A stretch of 64,000 nt of DNA from Cunninghamia lanceolata (Eukaryota; Streptophyta; Pinopsida; Cupressales; Cupressaceae). Below, piece after piece: positions 57,151 to 64,000 of this stretch; position 1 is the stretch's first letter; the number at the start of each line of letters is the position of its first letter. The stretch is from the NCBI GenBank assembly GCA_027924645.1, contig BSBN01000809.1, positions 49,444,001 through 49,508,000 on the forward strand, written 5' to 3'. The notes beneath the pieces are model-generated. The model was not told where the DNA came from. It worked only from the letters and a program-made list of their open reading frames with translations, and searched no databases. Position numbers and translations under genes: made by a program.

Positions 57151-58826
57151 CTTGCCCTTTTGTCCTCATTTGCATAAGTGGCATTTCTCAAGCTTTTGGA
57201 ACTTAAGGAAGGTGGATAAAGAAGCGGTAAAGTGTGTTACAACAACTTTCCACGAGCACCTTTTGGAGGTAGCAAAGATTTACAACTGCATATGCAACAA
57301 CTTTTGTCCCTAGTGGAATATTCTCTCCACAAGTAGTTGTACTCGTATTTTGTTATGTAAAGGTTGTCAAATGAAAACATGACACTTGTCATAAGGCCTA
57401 AAGCTTGTTTGCTCCCGTGTTTCTATAAAAGGAAATTCAAGGCCTTTGGCAAAGGATCTTAGATAATTTTTGTACTGCAAAGCACATAGTAATAGAGACA
57501 ATATTTCTAATTTAGGTTATGTCTAAGAATAGAATATGATGTATATGTGAACTTTTATATGACAGTACCAGTTTAAGTATGAATATGTTGCCAAGTTCAA
57601 AGCTATATTATCTCCTATGTTATATTCTTCATCTCATTTATGAATAAAGTCTTATCAAGGATCATTTTATTCATCTTCACAGTCTTTCATGTGTATGAAT
57701 GTTCTTCTTATGTCTTTTACTCAAGGAGTGAATTAAAATGCTTTAATGAAAATATTGAATGTTATGAGTGTTTGCAGGGATTTGTAAGTAGGATTGGTTT
57801 TGAATTTGTTGAATTGTAACAGTGTAATGCATTGTTGCAGTGCTTCATGAATTGGGGAAAATACTATTATGTGGGATTTCATTTACATCTATTTTAACTC
57901 TGTAACCCAAGTTAAGGCACCGATATCTCTGAACCTGTGTCTGGTACAACTCCTTGGTCGTTCAAATTGAAAATCAAAATGAGTTTTCCATTTCCTACAA
58001 TAAGTTATTTGTTTAATGTTATTCTCATGTTCTCCTGCATATGAATGTATAGAAGCCTAAGGATCTAGCCAGTTGCTTTAGCATATTCTATAATTCTTTG
58101 GCATATTTAGAGAGAACAAATCTGCTTGCAACAATATTTTGAAATAAATGGTAAGGAGATCTTAAGAAAATATTGTAAAGGATTACCCTCCTAGGTTTTG
58201 CAAAGAAAAAGTTCAATCCAACTTTTCCTATTCGTTGGCCAAATCCCTCAAGGCAAATTGATCACTAGAATTGGTTATTCTTTTATTTGTCTTTGAGATC
58301 TCGTTGGGAATTAAAAACAACCAACACATTGCTCTCTAACTTAGTTTGGCTCTATTCATCATGTTCAAGTGTTTTCTTTTATCAAGGTCTAACCCTTATA
58401 AATCTTAATATTACAGAATATATGTGATTTAATATAGGTGAAATTTGTTGCCTTCCCTAAATTTATTCCAACATAAACATTTTTTAATAAAGTAAGAAAG
58501 TTTGTGGAAAAACTCTATACATAAAATTTTATTCAATCTTTATCATGATCTATCATTAATATAGTGAGATAAAAATGACAATGGATCGAAAAGTGTGATC
58601 TAAAACATTGATAAAAAAATATGTACACATTTTTTTCTAAAAACTCTCTCATAAATTGCAAAACCCTCATATTCATTATTTTTTAATAAAATCAAATTAT
58701 TTTCTAATCAACATAGGGCCTTTAAGAGTAAATAGCATATAAACAAACCTTTCATTCTCTTATTGTTACTTGTCTTTATGTGAATGAAATAATGTATGTG
58801 TATACCTATTTAGTTTTAATGCATTT
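57151..58826. other. AT-rich intergenic DNA
   Basis: No supported gene. A TATA-like motif (TCTATAAAAGG, about 57422) follows the split gene. The right end includes the first copy of the SINE target-site duplication (58812-58826). Confidence 0.5.
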
Positions 58827-59181
58827 TTTTATCAATGAATGGGGGATTTTTTTTAGCCTAACCCTGAACCAGGTGAGGCCACAAATAGGGGACCTCATTC
58901 CTGGAATGAACACACTCTATTAGCGTGAACAGTCCAAACCCGCGAGCTCAACAGCTCAGCAAGGGTACAAAGTCCACGAGCTCAACGACCCAGTGAGGGT
59001 TTGGAACATGAAGTCAACAACTTGAACACCAATCGCTTCAACATGAATAGTTCAAACCCACGAGCACAACGTCCCAATGAAGTTACAAGGCCTGCAAGCA
59101 CAATAGCCCAATGGGGGTTTGAACCTTGGTAGCAAAAACCATAATGCCACATTTTAACCAACACACTATGCCATGAACGAG
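58827..59181 (-). mobile_element. tRNA-derived SINE
   Basis: Flanked by a perfect 15-bp duplication AGTTTTAATGCATTT (58812-58826 and 59182-59196). On the minus strand it begins CTCGTTCATGGCATAGTGTG with an A-box-like TGGCATAGTGTG, followed about 40 bp later by a B-box-like GGTTCAAACCC, the pol III promoter of tRNA. The 3' end is A-rich. About 355 bp. Confidence 0.8.
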
Positions 59182-59196
59182 AGTTTTAATGCATTT

Positions 59197-59635
59197 GTTT
59201 GCAAATAATTGTTAACATGTTTGGAATTTCCTTTTTACACCTAGAGTGATCTTCATTGGAGGTAAAGTATTAATATTTTGCAAATAATTATTAACATACT
59301 TTAAATTTTCATAACAAATATAAGAGAATGTTCCTCAAACCTTTTGTACCTAGAGTGATCCCTATTAAAGGTGAAGTGTCGTATTCACTCTTATCTAAAA
59401 TACATTAAAAAGTTGGGTGGAAAGATTTTTATTTTGATAAATTAGCTTCTTATATATTACTTTATATAAAGAAGTATATTACACCATATTTTAAAAACAG
59501 AAAGTAAGCTAACTTACACCCCAAAATCTATGCAAGGTAAAACCTTAAACCAAGGCATCAAAACACAAGACAAAATAACAAAGAATTAAACCACTAAACA
59601 ATGAGAATTATAAATCCAACAAAAAGTAGAGGTGG
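59197..59635. other. AT-rich intergenic DNA
   Basis: No supported gene or repeat beyond short AT-rich runs. Confidence 0.5.
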
Positions 59636-60086
59636 GTCAATAGGGGAGAGGACCCAATAGTGGTGCACCCTAACTTCACGCCTCTCAAAATCATACATGA
59701 CAATTTCGAATCACTCCAAAAATTTTACAGTAGCTTACTTGGCAATGCCCCTGCTTATAACTAAGGTTTCAGGGCCACATCATCAAATATGATGCCACAT
59801 CAGCATACTTTTTGTTGAGGTGTCAAATAGTTCCCCAAAAAAGAGGGTGGACCAATAGGTGTGCATTAAGTCATGTTTTGCTGGTGGGCTGATGTGGCAT
59901 CACATGATTGGTTGCTTTTTAAATTTAAAGGGCACGTTTCATTCAATTATTAGTACTTATAGTAACACTAACAACCTTAAAGTCACAACTACTAATACTA
60001 AACTTTAAAAATATTGAGCCTTAAATGCACATATATTATCTCAACCATTGGAACTATCCTGCCTATTGGGTCTTTTCCCCTATGAC
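59636..60086. mobile_element. MITE-like inverted-repeat element
   Basis: Imperfect terminal inverted repeats of about 25 bp (GTCAATAGGGGAGAGGACCC at 59636; its counterpart reads CCTATTGGGTCTTTTCCCC at 60062-60080). A perfect 14-bp inverted repeat GATGCCACATCAGC lies inside (59791-59804 and 59888-59901). No ORF and no clear TSD; 451 bp. Superfamily not assigned. Confidence 0.5.
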
Positions 60087-62850
60087 AAAAAGAGAGACCA
60101 AGCAATGTTAAGCTACTTGATATGATTGGATATACTTAGGAAACGTCAAAAATGCATTTAACTACCAAGTACTCCTTTAGAAGCAAGGAATTATGGCATA
60201 ATTAGTTGAAGAAAGCTGATCTAGAAAGAAATCCCAATGCCCCACTTTAGAGGTCAAAAGTGAAGCTCAAATCCATCGTTGATAAGATGGCGACCCCTTA
60301 GATTTCTTAAATTAATTAGTTTATATATTTTATAGAAATTATTTAAATTTGTGGTTAGCATATGCCAAACCTGTCATATCCAATTCTATGAATGATTAAA
60401 GCTAGGAATCTCACACCAACCAAAAATTTAAAGCAATATTTTGAAAAGGTTGCTTTTATTCGTATTATTATATTTCCTTATTATAGAAATAAACTAAATG
60501 AAGTTACCAAATTATAATGGTTCACGGCACCATAGTGCTTCAGCTATAATTTAGTTTGAAGTTGAAAGGAATAAAGAAGTTACGATAGTGGAACGAAATC
60601 CGTGATTAGGGGGATATGTTTAGTGTAATTAAAATTAATATTGCCTCTTTAACATTGTTTTAATTATTTTTTGATCGATGAAATGATGGGTAGGGTCTTT
60701 TTTTTCTTTATATTATAAAATGTAATAAAAACTAGAGATGTAAAAGGTAGAGATTTGAATGAGATTGTGATATATGATATATTAAAAATAAATAAGATTT
60801 GAAGTTCTTTAAAGTTTTGGATCACACATTTAGTTTTGGATCACACATAAATTGTGTGTAGTTTTATGGAAGCAAAACAATTTTTTTTTGTTGTAGGACT
60901 TGTAACAATTCACATAGTTCAATTCTTAAAGACTAATGTCTACATGTAGCAACAATTTACACTCATGAATTAGAAATCATGGGCAAGCAACACAAAAGGA
61001 TTGAACTCGAAATCCCATGCACACAAACACATCACACATGATACATTGAACAACAAAACAAAAGGACTTCTCTCATTACATAAATTGAAATTTGCATATT
61101 TGATAAATACATTGATAGGGGTTAAACCTTCCCCTATTTTCTCTCTCCTCCTTCGAGATTTATCCTTCTCTTTCTTCCTCTATCTCTCTTTTGTCATGTG
61201 CAGCCTAGATATTCCTCCACCACCTCTCAACCATCACATGTGACCTCTTCACTTTTCTTGCTTTGCCTATGTTGTTCTACCACACCCAATCTTGGCACAC
61301 ATAGTCTGCATGCACCTCTCTGTGCATCACACACTTGCATGCAGCCTACACACCTCTTTGTACTTCCTCTTGGCCTACTCATGCCTCCTTCCTTTTCAGC
61401 CTTCTCGTTTCTCTTCCACACATGGCCCCTTTGTTTTGTTTCAATTTCCACAACCCACACACACCTTCTAATGCATTTTCTAGATCTATTCATGGCTTCT
61501 CTTCCCATGTGGCCTCTCTTCTCCTTGCTTGCTTGTGGTTCTCTTCCCACGTGGCCTCACACTCTTTTTTCCCTTATTCTCATGCGACCTTATTTCTTAT
61601 GGTTGTCTTTTGCAATGTTCTTGTTGCCTCCTCTATTATCTCTTATAGTCATCTCTCTAGTTTTCTAAGGAAACAACTCCTCAAAATCTCCTTCACAACC
61701 TCCTCCTCTCTCTCTCTCTCTAAAACTTCCTCTTTCGCTCTCCAACTTGAATCCACAACCTAGCTCCTTGAGTGCTAAAATAGCATGCATTGAATGTTGG
61801 ATGCACCTCTTTCCCATTCAAACTCACCAAACACTTGCCCCAAACTCACTCATTTTAGCTAAGTATTAATGAATACGACCAAGCTAGTTGAGTGACTCCC
61901 TCTAAACAACTTCAACACCACCATGGTGTTCAAATCACTCTCTATCAATGAATGTGCTCCCCTTTTCAAAATCTTGACTAGGATCACATCATGCCTAGGC
62001 ATTTAATGTCATTTTATTCAAAATCTCAACTAGGATAAAGTATGTCACCCTCATGTTGATTGTCTACCACCTCCATACAAATAAATTGTCCCCAAATGGC
62101 CCCTTTAAAACACTTTTACTACCATTCAATACCTTGGTGGCATCCCCTGTACTATCAAACCCTCCTTGGGCTCTTCTGCTACCCCATCAAAATCTAGCAA
62201 CCCACAACCAACCTTATTGGTCTTCTTCAACACTCATGCAACCAATGAACAACCTCTACAACACCAATAGACTTCTTCTATGGCCTCCTTCACACCTCTT
62301 GTAGCCTCTTCTCATTTTTGTCACCAACTCTCAACTCCATCAACAACCACCCATACACTTCACTAAGTTTGAACCGACCTCTATCATCAACCTAGTAGTC
62401 TCTCAATCCACCATTCACACATTCTCCAAGATGGATGCAATGTTCCTTTGCTACAAGTAAACCTACAACTCACACTAATCATTGTAGCATCGCCCATAAA
62501 TGTTCCTCCAAACATAAGCAATTGCCAAAGTTGTTGCAACTGCCCAACCACTCAACATGGGCAATTCTCCAATTGTTGAGTCATTCCACCAACTATCATA
62601 GCTCCTCTAATTGCTACAAGTAAGTTAAAACTCACTTTTTTTTTGTTGATGCAAGTCCCTTAGACTAGTGTCTGCAAGTGCAAACTCTATTGTTGAAAGT
62701 ACAACTAGCACTATGGTGACACTCTCTACAACATCTCTACAAAGTAAAAAAGTGTTATGGATACAAGTGGGAAGAAACCAAAATGAACAATCATGAGCCT
62801 CTAGTCCATGCAACACTCAAAATCCCAAGATGCTCCTATATCACTAACTT
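60087..62850. other. Intergenic; C/T-rich and C/A-rich stretches, no supported gene
   Basis: 60087-61000 is AT-rich. 61130-61770 is strongly C/T-rich on the plus strand and generates long but low-complexity frames in several phases. 61900-62600 is C/A-rich with Asn/Thr/His-rich frames. None has a recognisable domain. Confidence 0.5.
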
Positions 62851-62980
62851 GTTGCACAGTAACTAAAACTTGTTATGCAACAACTAAAGATTGATGTACA
62901 ACAATAAAAAAAACTCGATACACAACAACTGAGGATGGTTATGCAGCAACAAAATACTTATTATGCAACAATTACGGATT
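62851..62980. repeat. Degenerate 21-bp minisatellite, about six units
   Basis: Units resemble GTTATGCAACAACTAAAGATT, starting at 62851 and repeating with changes to about 62980, then T-rich sequence. Confidence 0.7.
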
Positions 62981-64000
62981 GTTTTTTTTTGCTAGATGAA
63001 ATTATCCTTGGAAGGTTATTCCACAATTAGAGGGCCTGAAACTAAAATGCATAAGGAATATGAACAAAAACCTCAAAGGAAGTGTGCATTTACAATTCAA
63101 TAGTCTTTATCTATATGCCATTACATATTAAACAGTTAAGTTCTTATATACTATCCCATCCTCTGAGAATAGAAGCTGTCCCTATATATCTATATATGCA
63201 GAAATATATATATATGCCCCTAAAGTCCAAAATCTTCATCACCATCACCATTTTTATCTGAAGAATCCACATCCATAGCAAATGTCTAGTTGACCCCAGT
63301 AGATGGCATGACACCCATAGTGAATTTAAGAAAGGCAATGCCCCACTTTGTCTAGTTTTACGCAAGCCATCTAAAGATGCGAAAAGGCTAAGAGATGAAA
63401 TAACATAAAGAAAGCATAAACAAAGTGTTATACCTTAGATTCTCCAAGCCTTTCCCTCTCCTTGATAAGGTAGGGGAAAGAATGCACCCAAAGAATTTTC
63501 CTAGCTATACCCAAATGGATGAATGTAGATTGCTCTTTCAAAAACTAGCACAAAGGATTTAGCAAGGGATTGATTTGTGGCTAAAATTTGGCATAATTTG
63601 GATGTGAAATGGCTTGATGAAAAATGCTTGGGAGATGACTTGTATTTATAGAGTTTTGGGGGGAATTTGGATCAATGGTGGAAATCCAAAGTTGATATCT
63701 AGGGTGGAGATGAAATGGTGAAGTGGAAGGCTAAGATTTGTTCATCAAAAATGGAGGGCTCACATTATTTTTGAATTTTTAATTGATCTTGGGAAGGCTT
63801 TGCATTAATGAGGATTAAAAGTTATGAATGAAAATTCATTCATATGGGAGAGGGTGTAATAAAAAAATTAATGTTTATGGGTGAGTGGGATGAGAAATGA
63901 CACATGCATGTTTTTGGCAAAGACGTGTGAGCATTTAATTTAAAAATGCTATTGCATGAAAGAGGAAAGGTGAGACCGTGGAGACACATGTGACTCCCTT
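62981..64000. other. Intergenic to window end; possible minus-strand promoter
   Basis: No supported gene. A TATA box on the minus strand (TATAAATA, 63643-63650) is followed by a leader-like stretch resembling the U3/R layout of the Tat LTR at 22387. An LTR or gene beginning beyond the window cannot be excluded. 63144-63365 has a short minus frame without a recognised domain. Confidence 0.35.

Noticed and set aside
58982..59181. A tRNA gene suggested by A-box and B-box motifs
   Set aside because: No cloverleaf or acceptor stem, and a 15-bp duplication flanks a 355-bp unit with an A-rich end. It is a SINE.
61198..61763. Plus-strand ORFs of 156 and 142 codons
   Set aside because: They overlap in different frames, lie in a C/T-rich tract and show only Ser/Leu/Phe/His low complexity.

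Overview
This is plant nuclear DNA, almost certainly from a very large, repeat-rich genome. A conifer or other gymnosperm fits best, from the mix of a caulimovirid-type viral relic, long-LTR chromoviruses and Tat/Athila elements and from the absence of ordinary host genes. That species-level guess is inference. No bacterial-style operons, rRNA or tRNA genes or CRISPR arrays are present. About 55 of the 64 kb can be assigned to transposable or viral sequence, and most reading frames are interrupted.

Layout. (1) 1-13735 holds an endogenous caulimovirid-like relic on the minus strand: coat-like region with zinc knuckle, aspartic protease, RT, RNase H and a further domain. It is cut by a 7.5-kb non-autonomous Ty1/copia-type element at 1182-8701 (TSD AGCTC). 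Its coat region also contains an 801-bp inverted copy of its own protease/RT segment, bracketed by a 64-bp direct repeat. (2) About 13735-22740 is a 5'-truncated Ty3/gypsy Tat-type element (RT, RNase H, second RNase H, integrase) with an antisense ORF resembling a plant mobile domain, degenerate tandem repeats and one 3' LTR. (3) 22745-30414 is a minus-strand Athila-type relic (LTR, tRNA-Asp-type PBS, gag) cut by an internally deleted chromovirus at 24444-28383 (TSD AGAAT). (4) 32104-34424 plus 55793-about 57150 is one decayed gene-like ORF of unknown function. It was split by a Tekay/Del-type chromovirus at 34425-55792 (TSD TTTCC, 4.7-kb LTRs). The 5' LTR of that element was itself split by a full-length Ty1/copia element at 38231-45268 (TSD GTGAT, minus strand). 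(5) 57150-64000 is AT-rich intergenic DNA with a tRNA-derived SINE (15-bp TSD), a MITE-like inverted-repeat element and a 21-bp minisatellite.

The most unusual element is 1182-8701. It has LTRs, a PBS, purine tracts and a gag-like zinc-knuckle remnant, but its pol region is replaced by one decayed reading frame of about 1,057 codons with no recognised enzyme motif. Its cis-acting sequences closely match those of the complete copia element at 38231-45268. This suggests a non-autonomous/autonomous pair, with the novel ORF as passenger or helper. Four insertion sites can be reconstructed exactly from their target-site duplications. At three of them the host reading frame continues across the site when one duplicate is dropped, so the relative order of insertions can be read directly.
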